In this document: piece by piece, positions 36,502 through 49,387 of the stretch
How positions within the stretch are numbered: the stretch's first letter is position 1
How the letters are laid out: each line of letters begins with the position of its first letter
Program-made: the position numbers and the translations under genes
Notes under the pieces: model-generated
Database searches by the model: none
What the model was told of the DNA's origin: nothing
The model's input: the letters and a program-made list of their open reading frames with translations, nothing else
From: Primulina eburnea
Taxonomy: Eukaryota > Streptophyta > Magnoliopsida > Lamiales > Gesneriaceae
Reading direction: 5' to 3'
Length of the DNA stretch: 64,000 nt
NCBI RefSeq assembly: GCF_022965805.1
Contig: NC_133105.1
Location: forward strand, 32,058,447 to 32,122,446

Positions 36502-38348
36502 TGTGGGGACCCGGGCTCTAATTCTTTTTCTTGGGATTAAATGGATCATTATTCTAACATGTGGGTCAATTTTTCGCTTTTTACATTAAATCAAATGTAA
36601 CTAAACAAGCATAAATTCTTTATTAAATTTACAACATACAAACACAAAATACATGTCTTGCTCTGTATGTCCTCAACTAACCAGTATTAAAATACAGTAC
36701 ATAATAAAAGACAACTACTGGTTCATCTGCTACGCCCGTGATCTCCACGCTAACCCGATCATCTCTGTCTCGACCCAGATCCTGCCCCACCTGTTGTTAT
36801 GCACACATACAGACATAACAACAGCCGGAAAACCGGTGAGAACAATCCCAGTATAAACATGTATACATGCATTAAAACAATCTAAAACATGAAACATGCT
36901 AATATGAATGTCATTCATATATAATCATGCAATGCGAGTCTAATCATGTCTAGACGCGACTCGACTAGAACTCTAGGGATCCCGTTGTGAATAAGACGGC
37001 ACTGTCTGTCACCTACCCTCCCAATCGAGGTGCTGACCGTCTTATTCCTAGACTTCGGCCTGATCTGTATCCGCGTCTACAATAGGGGCGGTGATCTTCC
37101 CCTAAGCTGTGATATCGCCGAACGTCTAGTAGTCTGCCTGATCTCCAGACTGTCCTATATTAATGCATGAATACACAATCTGTAAACAAGCATAATCATT
37201 CTAATGCAATGCCACATGATCTGTAAACAAAGCATAGAAAGATTTGTATACACGTTCTATAAACAAATCTATAAACAATCATAATCATATCTCGATATAA
37301 ACAATAAAACAAGTATGTGATTTTGGTTGGGAATCTCACTTGAGTCGTAATTCCCCAAACAAAACATGTACTATACCTTTCGTCGCACAGTTGCTGTCAT
37401 GGTTGACAATACGAATCTGAAATGGAAATGTTGATACAAAATCTATCAATCTCTTATCTAATCAACACATATCCAAGTCACTACGTGATCTCGATACAAT
37501 TTGACGGCATAACGACGTATATTCTTAACACCGGTCAATCCAAATTTCAACAGATATCATCACTATATCATTCTCAACTCATACTCAAATCCTATGCACA
37601 AAACCATATTCAAAACCGATATAATGTACTTCTACTACGCTGAATTTCATAATAATTGCATATGATATCTGTTCTTCGATCTGTTTACAAATATATCATG
37701 CTCAATACGTCAAGAACATAATATAACTATCATATTCCAATTCCTCTAACATCTAAATCGTGAAACTTGCTAGAATTAAACAATACTTACATCACTTTGT
37801 AGCTTTCAAAGCAAGGAACACAATTCTTAACTCGGAATATGATTTGGATGGCTAAATCGTGAAATATCTAACTTCAAGAGCAAGACTTCTCCTTTTTCCC
37901 CCAAGCTTTTCCCTTTCTCTCCCTCTCTCGGCTATTCTCTCTGAACAAGGATGAAATGATGCCACCTCTATATATACCTTGCATGATTTATAACACATGG
38001 CTTATTCTTCTAAGGCCACGCCTGACCGCGGGTGCGGTGATCTTAGGAGCGCGGGTGCGCCATGCTCTCGGCCACCCTATTATTTTCCATAATGCATCGA
38101 CCGCAGGTGCGGTCATGTAACTACCGCGGGTGCGGTCTCAGTACTGCGGGTGCAGTCTAATTCTACCACTGGTGCGGTGTGGCTTCGGGAATTTTTCTAA
38201 CTTTCTGCCCATTGCACCGCGGGTGCGGTGCTTGCCAGACCGCGGGTGCGGTCTTGCACACCTAAAATTTCACATTTTATCGCATCGTTTCGCCCCGTCT
38301 GTTCTTGCGTTTCGTATTCAACTATCTATAAGAATCTCAGGCATTACA
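36502..38348 (-). repeat. G2 3' LTR (1847 bp)
   Basis: Plus-strand ends are TGTGGGGACCCGGG and CAGGCATTACA. Read on the minus strand it has GC-rich dyads (38024-38258, ACCGCGGGTGCGGT type, with a co-varied AGCGCGGGTGCGCC form) and a TATA box (37969-37976). The multi-helix module (36975-37155) and terminal hairpin (36791-36824) follow. No gene is present. Confidence 0.9.
36975..37155 (-). other. conserved multi-helix module (G2 LTR)
   Basis: The helices are AATAAGACGG (36990-36999) with CCGTCTTATT (37037-37046), CTAGACTTCGGC (37048-37059) with GCCGAACGTCTAG (37117-37129), AGGGG (37084) with CCCCT (37099), and AGTCTG (37131) with CAGACT (37146). Compared with the solo LTR, both partners of several pairs changed together. 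Repeated in the 5' LTR at about 43722-43890. Confidence 0.65.
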
Positions 38349-38386
38349 TTTCTCCCCCTCTAAGAAATGATTTCGTCCTCGAAATC
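38349..38386 (-). other. G2 polypurine tract and pre-PPT stem-loop
   Basis: Polypurine tract at 38349-38362 (minus AGAGGGGGAGAAA), next to the LTR. The stem-loop GATTTCG-AGGA-CGAAATC is at 38369-38386. Confidence 0.8.
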
Positions 38387-38448
38387 GCATGTTAGTCTAT
38401 CAATGCAAGTATAAAAGTAATCAAATCAAAACTAAACAAATACTTACA

Positions 38449-41400
38449 TTATTGAAATAACTCGAGATGTTTCTGGCGCATATCTGCTTCTGTTTCCCAA
38501 GTCGCTTCTTCGATGCCATGACGACTCCACTGAAGTTTCACAAGTGGAATAATCTTCGTTCTGAGCTGCTTATCTTTCCGATCAAGAATCTGTATCGGTT
38601 GTTCCACATAGCTCAAAGTCTGATCAAGTTCAGCTTCGTCGGGTTGAATGACATGAGAAATATCTGGCATGTATCTACGCAACATCGATACATGAAAAAC
38701 GTCATGTATTCCCGATAGAGAAGGAGGAAGAGCAAGTCGATAAGCTCGGTCGCCAATCTTGTCTAGGATCTCGTAAGGACCAATGTATCGAGGAGATAGT
38801 TTCCCGCGTTTACCAAATCTTACAACGCCTCTGAACGGAGAAATCTTTAAGAATACTCTATCTCCTGCTTCAAATACTAACGGTCTACGTCGGACATTGG
38901 CGTATTTTGCTTGTCTATCCTGTGCTGTCTTCATTCTTTTCTGAATAACTTTCACCTTCTCAGTCATGTCACGAATCATGTCTGGCCCCAGTTCTGGTAC
39001 TTCTGAGATATCATCCCAATATAGCGGAGATCTGCACTTCTTGCCATACAAAGCTTCAAACGGTGCCATCTCGATACTCGTCTGATAGCTATTATTGTAA
39101 GAAAATTCGCAAAGAGGTAGGGAATCTTGCCAACTAGTACCAAAATCTAGTACTACGGCTCTCAACATATCCTCTAGAGTTTGGATAGTCCGCTCTGACT
39201 GTCCGTCTGTCTGAGGATGGTAAGCAGTACTCAGGTGTAATGTCGTACCTAAGGCCTGCTGTAAACTGTGCCAAAAGTGAGAAGTGAATCGTGGATCACG
39301 ATCTGATACGATAGACTTCGGCACACCATGCAATCTGACTACCTCTCTTATATATATCTCCGCCATTTGATCTTGTCTATACGTCATTCAGTACGGAATG
39401 AAACAAGCAGATTTGGTCAATATATCAATAATAACCCAAATCGCATCGCAGCTTCTGGATGATCGAGGTAACTTTGTCACGAAATCCATGGAAATGTGGT
39501 CCCATTTCCATTCTGGAATAGATAAACTCTGAAGTAAACCTCCAGGCTTCTTTCTCTCAGCCTTCACCTGTTGACAATTCAAGCACTTAGACACAAATTC
39601 GGCAATGTCTGACTTCATCTGTTTCCACCAGAACTGTGTCTTCAAGTCATTATACATCTTCCTGCCACCAGGATGAATGCTGAACCGACTACAATGTGCC
39701 TCTGACAGAATTTGCTGTCTCAAATCTGCAACATTTGGCACGACAAGACGGTTATTCACGTACAACACATGATCACGCACCTGATATTCTGATATATGTC
39801 CTGATTTAACCATCTGAATAGATTTCTGCACATTCTGATCTCTTCTCTGTGCTTCTTTGATTCTCATAATCAAATCGGGCTCAACTTGGATTGTAGCAAG
39901 TCGTAGTGGCTTACTATCTGCATCAAATTCTAATCCAGACATGCAGCAATTCTCAACTAACTTAGTAACACCTATTGTCGACAAGGACAAAGTACATACC
40001 TTTCGACTTAAGGCATCTACTGCTGCGTTTGACTTTCCTGGATAATATTTGATTTCACAATCAAAATCTTTTAATAGATCAAGCCATCTACGCTGCCTCA
40101 TGTTCAATTCTGACTGAGAAAATAGGTACTTTAGGCTCTTGTGATCGGAAAAGATCTCAAATTTCTCGCCGTAGAGATAATGACGCCAAATCTTTAATGC
40201 AAATACGATAGCCGCCAATTCCAGATCATGAATGGGGTATCGGACTTCATGTGGCTTCAATTGTCTTGAGGCGTATGCGATCACATGACCTCGTTGCATA
40301 AGCACACATCCCAAACCTCTGTGAGAAGCATCGCAATATACAACGAAATCACCCGTACCTGAAGGTATCGTCAACACTGGAGCACTAGTCAGCTTTTTCT
40401 TTAGTTCTAGGAAGCTAGACTCGCATTCCTCTGACCAAACGAATGGCATATTCTTCTGTGTCAATTGTGTGATTGGCTTTGCAATACTGGAGAAATCTTG
40501 GATAGATCTTCGATAGTATCCTGCCAGACCCATGAAACTGCGTATTTCTGATACCGAAGTCGGTCTTGGCCAATTGATTACAGCTTCCACTTTACTCGGA
40601 TCAACAGAAATACCATCTCCAGAAATGATATGCCCCAAGAATACAACGCGATTCAGCCAAAACTCACACTTTGACAATTTTGCATACAGTTGCTCGTTTC
40701 TCAACGTCTGCAAGACAATTCTGAGATGCTCTGCATGCTCATTTCTGTTCTTGGAATATACCAAAATATCATCAATGAAGACAATCACAAATTCATCCAA
40801 ATACCTCTGAAACACTTGGTTCATCAATCCCATAAATACCGCAGGAGCATTTGTTAAACCAAAAGGCATGACAATAAATTCGTAATGTCCATATCTGGTT
40901 CGAAATGCTGTCTTCGGTATATCTACATCTCGAACACTGAGCTGATGATACCCAGAACGTAAATCAATCTTAGAATAGACAGAGGATCCCTGCAACTAAT
41001 CAAATAGATCGTCAATTCTAGGCAAAGGATATTTATTCTTGATTGTTGCCTTATTCAGTTGTCGGTAGTCTATACACAATCGCATCGAACCGTCTTTCTT
41101 TCGGACAAACAGCACCGGAGCGCCCCAAGGAGATACACTAGGTCTGATATATCCCTTGGCCAGAAGATCTTCTAGCTGTGCTTTCAATTCTTTTAGTTCG
41201 ATGGGTGCCATCCTATACGGAGCTCTCGAAATAGGGACGGTACCTGGTACAAGATCAATACTAAAATCTACCTCTCGCACTGGAGGTAATCCTGGGATTT
41301 CATCTGGAAAAATATCTGGAAATTCCCGTACTACTGGCAAATCCGCCAATGCCGGGCTCGACTTCTGCATATCTACAGCATAAATAAAGAAACCATCTGC

Positions 41401-42984
41401 TCCTTTTTGTAACAATCTGTTCATAGTAAGAGCCGAAATCAAGGGAATCCGAGATCTGGAACCCTTCCCGTAGAATTTCCACTCGTCTGTCATCTCGGGT
41501 CTGAATCTGACAATCTTATGGAAACAATCTACGGTAGCTCTGTACTTCGTTAGCATGTCAATACCGACTATACAATCAAAATCAGCTAGACCCAATACTA
41601 TACAATCTAGGTCAATCTCATGCCCCTCAAACTGTAGAATGCAATGTTTAACCGTAGTTACAGATATCAATCCACTTCTCAACGGAGAATTAATAGATAC
41701 AACCTCTAACAAAGACTCAACAGGCAATGAATGCAACAATGCAAATCGTTCTGATATGAATGTATACGATGCACCCGTATCTATCAAAATATAAGCAGGA
41801 TAACCATAAAGAGAGCAGTTACCTGCTATAACATCGTCTGGTGCATCTTTTGCTTGCTCTTCTGTCAATGCAAACACTTGAGCCTGTTGCCTCGGAGGTT
41901 GACTCACTGTCTGACTACCTCGAGCTCTGGGTTGAGTCGGTGCTGGTGGAGGCTGGAAAGAGTGAACCGATGATGCCTGCCGCTCAAACTGAGTTACTGG
42001 CCCGGATGCTCGTCCACTCTGGGCTGGCTGTACACTCCTCTGCGGGCAGACTTTGGCAAAATGCCCCGGTTGCCTACAAATGATGCATTCGCCTGTAACT
42101 CCCTGGCACTGTTCAGTCGCATGTTTTCCTCCACAGGAACTACAATAAACACCAGAATACCTGGTACTCTGATCAAAACCAATCTGTCTTGATCCACTGG
42201 AGCTTGAAGAGCTGCTCCCAGGTCTTTTAAGCTGTTTCCCCTTCGCCTTCAGCTGTTCCTCTCTGCCACTGCTACTACCGCCGCTTTCAAATCTAGGAGG
42301 AGGAGATTGCACTGAAGGTTGTGGTGGTCTTGGCGCAGGAGCAACATATGGAGCACTCCGCTGTCTTATCAATCCTGCTTCTGCTCCTTTGGCCCGATTT
42401 AACGCATCTGCGAAATTATTCGGTCTCCCCGTGTTTACCAACGTAAAGATATCTGGATTTAGGCCATTTATAAATTGATCCGCCATGGCCTCATCATTAC
42501 CTGAAACGTGAGGTGCAAAGCGAAGCAAAGAAGAAAATTTAGCAACATATTCTTCAATATTCAGTTGCCCTTGCCTCAAGTTTGCAAACTCAGCGCATTT
42601 ATCTTTACGGTAGGATATAGGAAAGAAACGCAGATAAAATTCCGTCTTGAACACTTTCCATGTAATTTCGGTACCACGTTGCTCTAGTGCTCTCTTCATG
42701 TTCAACCACCAGTTCTTATCTACATCCTGGAGTTGATGGCCAATAAGCTTTATTCTTTTCTCGTCACCATACTCCAAAGACTCAAATAACATCTCAATGT
42801 CTTCAAGCCAACTTTCACAATCCACTGCTAGTTCTGTACCTTTCAAGGTTGGCGGTCGAAAGGATTGAAATCTTTTGAGCAGCGTCTCCATTGGCGTAGC
42901 AGTAACGTCCATTGGATCTCCGGATGTGCTACCCTATTCTGGTACTGTGGGTCGTAGATGTACGGCTGCTCTTCTAGGAGGCAT
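38449..42984 (-). pseudogene. G2 gypsy gag-pol, three in-frame stops
   Basis: A single frame of about 1511 codons runs from ATG at 42984 (MPPRR) to TAA at 38451. Gag is followed by two CCHC knuckles ([27 protein letters not shown]), protease (DTGASYT), RT (FIDDIL), RNase H ([10 protein letters not shown]) and integrase (zinc finger with [30 protein letters not shown]). The C-terminus is chromodomain-like (PIQILDRK...EEATWE). The frame never shifts but has TAG at codon 17 (42934-42936), TAG at codon 663 (40996-40998, relatives Gln) and TGA at codon 1199 (39388-39390, relatives Arg). A downstream ATG at 42912 would bypass the first stop. The RT stop is decisive: no complete RT can be made. Confidence 0.92.
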
Positions 42985-43219
42985 ATCTAATAACCCAACA
43001 GATTAGTAAACAAGATATACAACTGTCTCAGCCCTTCTCTAGTCAGTTACCTCTGATCTAGAATCGGTTATGATTCAGTCAATTACATGCTGTAATCAAT
43101 CAAATAACACACAACATGTAATACGAAAAGCAATAATTCATGCTAGCAGATCATAAAGCAAGGAAGAAGACTCAATCTACCTCGCTCATTCTATCTTATC
43201 TCAGTCTAAAGGAACACTC

Positions 43220-43231
43220 GCTCTGATACCA
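43220..43231 (-). other. G2 primer binding site
   Basis: Minus strand TGGTATCAGAGC lies five bases after the LTR end. A leader of about 230 bases separates it from gag. Confidence 0.9.
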
Positions 43232-43236
43232 CCTGT

Positions 43237-45075
43237 TGTGGGGACCCGGGCTCTAATTCTTTTTCTTGGGATTAAATGGATCATTATTCTAACATGTGGG
43301 TCAATTTTTCGCTTTTTACATTAAATCAAATGTAACTAAACAAGCATAAATTCTTTATTAAATTTACAACATACAAACACAAAATACATGTCTTGCTCTG
43401 TATGTCCTCAACTAACCAGTATTAAAATACAGTACATAATAAAAGACAACTACTGGTTCATCTGCTACGCCCGTGATCTCCACGCTAACCCGATCATCTC
43501 TGTCTCGACCCAGATCCTGCCCCACCTGTTGTTATGCACACATACAGACATAACAACAGTCGGAAAACCGGTGAGAACAATCCCAGTATAAACATGTATA
43601 CATGCATTAAAACAATCTAAAACATGAAACATGCTAATATGAATGTCATTCATATATAATCATGCAATGCGAGTCTAATCATGTCTAGACGCGACTCGAC
43701 TAGAACTCTAGGGATCCCGTTGTGAATAAGACGGCACTGTCTGTCACCTACCCTCCCAATCGAGGTGCTGACCGTCTTATTCCTAGACTTCGGCCTGATC
43801 TGTATCCGCGTCTACAATAGGGGCTGTGATCTTCCCCTAAGCTGTGATATCTCCGAACGTCTAGTAGTCTGCCTGATCTCCAGACTGTCCTATCTTAATG
43901 CATGAATACACAATATGTAAACAAGCATAATCATTCTAATGCAATGCCACATGATCTGTAAACAAAGCATAGCAAGATTTGTATATACGTTCTATAAACA
44001 AATCTATAAACAATCATAATCATATCTCGATATAAACAATAAAACAAGTATGTGATTTTGGTTGGGAAACTCAAAAGTGATCTCACTTGAGTCGTAATTC
44101 CCCAAACAAAACATGTACTATACCTTTCGTCGCACAGTTGCTGTCACGGTTGACAATACGAATCTGAAATGGAAATGTTGATACAAAATCTATCAATCTC
44201 TTATCTAATCAACACATATCCAAGTCACTACGTGATCTCGATACAATTTGACGGCATAACGACGTATATTCTTAACACCGGTCAATCCAAATTTCAACAA
44301 ATATCATCACTATATCATTCTCAACTCATACTCAAATCCTATGCACAAAACCATATTCAAAATCGATATAATGTACTTCTACTACGCTGAATTTCATAAT
44401 AATTGCATATGATATCTGTTCTTCGATCTGTTTACAAATATATCATGCTCAATACGTCAAGAACATAATATAACTATCGTATTCCAATTCCTCTAACATC
44501 TAAATCGTGAAACTTGCTAGAATTAAACAATACTTACATCACTTTGTAGCTTTCAAAGCAAGGAACACAATTCTTAACTCGGAATATGATTTGGATGGCT
44601 AAATCGTGAAATATCTAACTTCAAGAGCAAGACTTCTCCTTTTTCCCCCAAGATTTTCCCTTTCTCTCCCTCTCTCGGCTATTCTCTCTGAACAAGGATG
44701 AAATGATGCCACCTCTATATATACCTTGCATGATTTATAACACATGGCTTATTCTTCTAAGGCCACGCCTGACCGCGGGTGCGGTGATCTTAGGAGCGCG
44801 GGTGCGCCATGCTCTCGGCCACCCTATTATTTTCCATAATGTATCGACCGCAGGTGCGGTCATGTAACTACCGCGGGTGCGGTCTAATTCTACCGCTGGT
44901 GCGGTGTGGCTACGGGAATTTTTCTAACTTTCTGCCCATTGCACCGCGGGTGCGGTGCTTGCCAGACCGCGGGTGCGGTCTTGCACAGCTAAAATTTCAT
45001 ATTTTATCGCATCGTTTCGCCCCGTCTGTTCTTGCGTTTCGTATTCAACTATCTACAAGAATCTCAGGCATTACA
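43237..45075 (-). repeat. G2 5' LTR (1839 bp)
   Basis: Partner of 36502-38348. It lacks one ACTGCGGGTGCAGT-type dyad unit present in the 3' LTR (GC-rich cluster about 44770-44985) and gains a short AAAAGTGATCTC stretch near 44072. Otherwise only scattered substitutions are visible. TATA box near 44715. Confidence 0.9.
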
Positions 45076-45080
45076 TCAGT

Positions 45081-46857
45081 ACCTGAAATTCTCAGTTTCA
45101 TGGGTTTAGCAGGATACTACCGTCGTTTCATTAAAGATTTCTCGAGTATAGCTAAACCAATTACTCAGCTGACTCAGAAAAATGCTCCATTTGTTTGGTC
45201 TGAAGAATGTGAGACTAGTTTTCTGGAGTTGAAGAAGAGGTTGACCAGTGCACCGGTGTTGACTATTCCATCCGGTACTGGTGATTTTGTGGTTTATTGC
45301 AACGCTTCTCAAAGAGGGTTGGGATGTGTGCTGATGCAACGAGAGTATGTTATCGCTTATGCCTCGAGACAGCTTAAACCACATGAGACTCGTTATCCAA
45401 TTCATGATCTAGAATTGGCAGCCATTGTCTTTGCATTAAAGATATGGCGACACTATCTTTATGGTGAAAAGTTTGAGATATATTCTGATCATAAGAGTTT
45501 GAAATATCTGTTTTCACAATCTGAATTGAATATGAGGCAACGAAGATGGCATTTGCTTAAAGATTTTGACAGTGAAATCAAATACTATCCAGGAAAGTCT
45601 AATGCAGCAGCTGATGCACTGAGTCGAAGGTATGTTCTTTATCCTTATCGACGATTGGTGTTTCAAATTTGATAGAAGACTGCTGTTTGTCTGGATTAGA
45701 ATTTCAAACAGATTATAGACCATTGAGACTTTATACGGTGCAAGTAGAACCAGAGTTGATTATGAGAATTAAAGCAGCTCAGCGAAGTGATCAGAATGTA
45801 CAGAAATCAGTATCGATGGTTAGAACAGGACATTGATCAGAATATCAGGTACGTGACAACGTCTTGTATGTGAATAATCGTCTGGTTGTGCCGAATGTTT
45901 CAGATTTGAGACGACAGATATTGTCAGAAGCGCACAACAGTCGATTCAGTATTCATCCTGGTGGCAGAAAGATATATACTATTTGAAAGGACAGTTCTGG
46001 TGGAAACAAATGAAGGCTGATATCGCCGAATTTGTTTCCAAATGTCTGAATTGCCAGCAGGTGAAGGCAGAAAGAAAGAAACCAGGAGGATTATTACAGA
46101 GTTTGTCCATTTCTGAATGGAAATGGGATCATATTTCCATGGATTTTGTGACGCAGTTGCCGCGTTCCTCCAAAGGTTGTGATGCGATTTGGGTCGTGAT
46201 TGACAGATTGACCAAATCCGCATGTTTTATTCCGTACAAAATGACGTACAGATTTGACCAGATGGCAGAGATCTATGTCAGAGAAGTGTTCAGATTGCAT
46301 GGAGAGCCGAAGTCGATTGTATCAGATCGTGATCCTCGATTTACTTCGCACTTCTGGCAAAGTTTGCAGCAAGCTCTCGGTACGAAGTTACATCTGAGTA
46401 CCGCATATCATCCACAGACCGACGGACAGTCAGAGCGGACTATCCAGACATTGGAGGATATGCTAAGAGCAGTAGTGCTAGATTTTAGCACTAATTGGCA
46501 AGATGCATTGCCTCTTTGTGAATTTTCGTACAACAATAGCTATCAGACGAGTATTGAGATGGCACCATTTGAAGCGTTGTACGGAAAGAAGTGCAGATCC
46601 CCTCTCTATTGGGATGATATCTCTGAAGTGCCTGAAATTGGACCTGACATGACCAGAGATATGACAGAAAAAGTGAAGCTAATTCGAAAGAAAATGAAGG
46701 CAGCGCAAGACAGACAGGCCAAATATGCCAATGTTCGACGCAGACCGTTGGTATTTGACGTAGGAGACTGAGTATTTTTGAAGAACTCACCTTTCAGATG
46801 AGTTGTCAGATTTGGCAAGAAAGGGAAACTGTCTCCACGGTACATCGGGCCTTATGA
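45081..46857 (+). pseudogene. G1 pol continued: RNase H and integrase (copy 1)
   Basis: It resumes the frame broken at 36501 ([17 protein letters not shown]). RNase H ([23 protein letters not shown]) runs to about 45628 and then frameshifts. The integrase zinc finger (HPGGRK ... CLNCQQVK) and core (SDRDPRF, QTDGQSER) follow in 45983-46771. Lesions are loss of Leu-Asp in RRW(LD)LLKDF, a frameshift after ADALSRR, a frame break after GGRKIYTI, TGA in GHxSEY, TGA at 46769-46771 and TGA after SPFR (46799-46801). It ends abruptly at 46857 within the GPY/F module. Confidence 0.88.
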
Positions 46858-49290
46858 GACTATGAATTTATCGTCATGCCGTTTGGTCTGACGAATGCTC
46901 CAGCTGTATTCATGGGATTGATAAACCATATCTTCCAGAAATATCTCGATGATTTTGTGATTATTTTCATCGATGATATTTTGATTTATTCAAAGAATAT
47001 GAGTGAGCAGGCTGAGCATCTAAGAACTGTGCTGCGAATTCTAAGGGCTGAGAAGTTATATGCTAAACTGTCGAAATGTGAGTTTGGCTAAGACAGGTAG
47101 TATTTCTGGGTCATATTATATCTGGAGATGGTATATCAGCTGATCCCAGTAAAGTGGAAGCCGTGATTTCTTTGCCAATACCGACATCAGTACCTGAAAT
47201 TCGCAGTTTCATGGGTTTAGCAGGATACTACCGTCGTTTCATTAAAGATTTCTCGAGTATAGCTAAACCAATTACTCAGCTGACTCAGAAAAATGCTCCA
47301 TTTGTTTGGTATGAAGAATGTGAGACCAGTTTTCTGGAGTTGAAGAAGAGGTTGACCAGTGCACCGGTGTTGACTATTCCATCCGGTACTGGTGATTTTG
47401 TGGTTTATTGCGACGCTTCTCACAGAGGGTTGGGATGTGTGCTGATGTAACGAGGGTATGTTATTGCTTATGCCTCGAGACAACTTAAACCACATGAGAC
47501 TCGTTATCCAATTCATGATCTAGAATTGGCAGCCATTGTCTTTGAATTAAAGATATGGCGACACTATCTTTATGGTGAAAAGTTTGAGATATATTCTGAT
47601 CATAAGAGTTTGAAATATCTGTTTTCACAATCTGAATTGAATATGAGGCAACGAAGATGGCATTTGCTTAAAGATTTTGACTGTGAAATCAAATACTATC
47701 CAGGAAAGTCTAATGCAGCAGCTGATGCACTGAGTCGAAGGTATGTTCTTTATCCTTATCGACGATTGGTGTTTCAAATTTGATAGAAGACTGCTGTTTG
47801 TCTGGATTAGAATTTGAAACAGATTATAGACCGTTGAGACTTTATACGGTGCAAGTAGAACCAGAGTTGATTATGAGAATTAAGGCAGCTCAGCGAAGTG
47901 ATCAGAATGTACAGAAATCAGTATCGATGGTTAGAACAGGACATCGATCAGAATATCAGGTACGTGACAACGTCTTGTATGTGAATAATCGTCTGGTTGT
48001 GCCGAATGTTTCAGATTTGAGACGACAGATATTGTCAGAAACGCACAACAGTCGATTCAGTATTCATCCTGGTGGCAGAAAGATATATACTATTTGAAAG
48101 GACAGTTCTGGTGGAAACAAATGAAGACTGATATCGCCGAATTTGTTTCCAAATGTCTGAATTGCCAGCAGGTGAAGGCAAAAAGAAAGAAACCAGGAGG
48201 ATTATTACAGAGTTTGTCCATTTCTGAATGGAAATGGGATCATATTTCCATGGATTTTGTGATGCAGTTGCCGCGTTCCTCCAAAGGTTGTGATGCAATT
48301 TGGGTCGTGATTGACAGATTGACCAAATCCGCATGTTTTATTCCGTACAAAATGACGTACAGATTTGACCAGATGGCAGAGATCTATGTCAGAGAAGTGT
48401 TCAGATTGCATGGAGTGCCGAAGTCGATTGTATCAGATCGTGATCCTCGATTTACTTCGCACTTCTGGCAGAGTTTGCAGCAAGCTCTCGGTACGAAGTT
48501 ACATCTGAGTACCGCATATCATCCACAGACCGACGGACAGTCAGAGCGGACTATCCAGACATTGGAGGATATGCTAAGAGCAGTAGTGCTATATTTTAGC
48601 ACTAATTGACAAGATGCATTGCCTCTTTGTGAATTTTCGTACAACAATAGCTATCAGACGAGTATTGAGATGACACCATTTGAAGCGTTGTACGGAAAGA
48701 AGTGCAGATCCCCTCTCTATTGGGATGATATCTCTGAAGTGCCTGAAATTGGACCTGACATGACCAGAGATATGACAGAAAAAGTGAAGCTAATTCCAAA
48801 GAAAATGAAGGCAGCGCAAGACAGACAGGCCAAATATGCCAATGTTCGACGCAGACCGTTGGTATTTGACGTAGGAGACCGAGTATTTTTGAAGATCTCA
48901 CCATTCAGATGAGTTGTCAGATTTGGCAAGAAAGGGAAACTGTCTCCACGATACATCGGGCCTTATGAGATTCTCGAGAAGATAGGAGATCGTGCCTATC
49001 GACTTGTTTTACCGCCTTCATTATCTGGGATACATGATGTCTTTCATGTATCGTTATTAAGGAAGTACCTTCCTGATGCTTCACATGCTATTCAACCAGA
49101 AGAGGCCGAACAGGATGAGATGTTGAGCTATATTGAAAAACCGATTCAAATTATTGATCGTAAAGAAAAACAGCTCAGAACGAAGACAATTCCACTTGAA
49201 AAAGTTCAATGGACTCGTCATGGCACTGAAGAAGCAACCTGGGAGACTGAATCAGATATGAGACAAGAGTTCCAAGAGTTATTTGGATGA
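46858..49290 (+). pseudogene. G1 pol tandem duplicate: RT end, RNase H, integrase (copy 2)
   Basis: The sequence jumps back to the RT motif region (TATGAATTTATCGTCATGCC, as at 36170) and repeats RT end, RNase H and integrase. This time it continues to the true end ([11 protein letters not shown], chromodomain-like [12 protein letters not shown] at 49288-49290). It shares most lesions of copy 1: RRWHLLKDF, the SRRYVL frameshift, the IYTI break and TGA after SPFR at 48910-48912. It adds its own, namely a lost T at CEF(W) near 47087, TAA at 47448-47450 and TGA near 48607. The G2 target is uninterrupted here. Confidence 0.88.
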
Positions 49291-49349
49291 TGTAATTTCT
49301 TATACAGTTTTGTATATATACTCCTTGTTGATACGAATGAAATGCTTGT

Positions 49350-49387
49350 GATTTCTAGGACGAAATCGTATCTTAGGGGGGGAGAAA
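49350..49387 (+). other. pre-PPT stem-loop and polypurine tract
   Basis: GATTTCT-AGGA-CGAAATC (49350-49367; one arm base is mutated) is followed by AGGGGGGGGAGAAA, ending at 49387 immediately before TGTAATGCCC. Confidence 0.75.

Larger units (their letters stand above)
36502..45075 (-). mobile_element. G2: complete Ty3/gypsy chromovirus, near-intact
   Basis: 8574 bp, flanked by TCAGT (36497-36501 and 45076-45080). Minus-strand order is LTR (43237-45075), primer binding site, gag-pol, polypurine tract and LTR (36502-38348). The LTRs are 1839 and 1847 bp and look nearly identical. It is inserted antisense within the G1 reverse transcriptase/RNase H junction, and the empty site survives at 47187-47191 in the duplicated copy. 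Confidence 0.93.

Noticed and set aside
36502..36589. Extension of the G1 protein by 29 residues as a fusion gene
   Set aside because: The extra codons are LTR sequence of the inserted G2 read by chance in frame.
37422..37643. 73-codon frame present in both G2 LTRs (also 44169-44390)
   Set aside because: Conserved only because the LTRs are recent duplicates; Ser/Ile/Tyr/Asn-rich with no domain, in AT-rich transcribed LTR.
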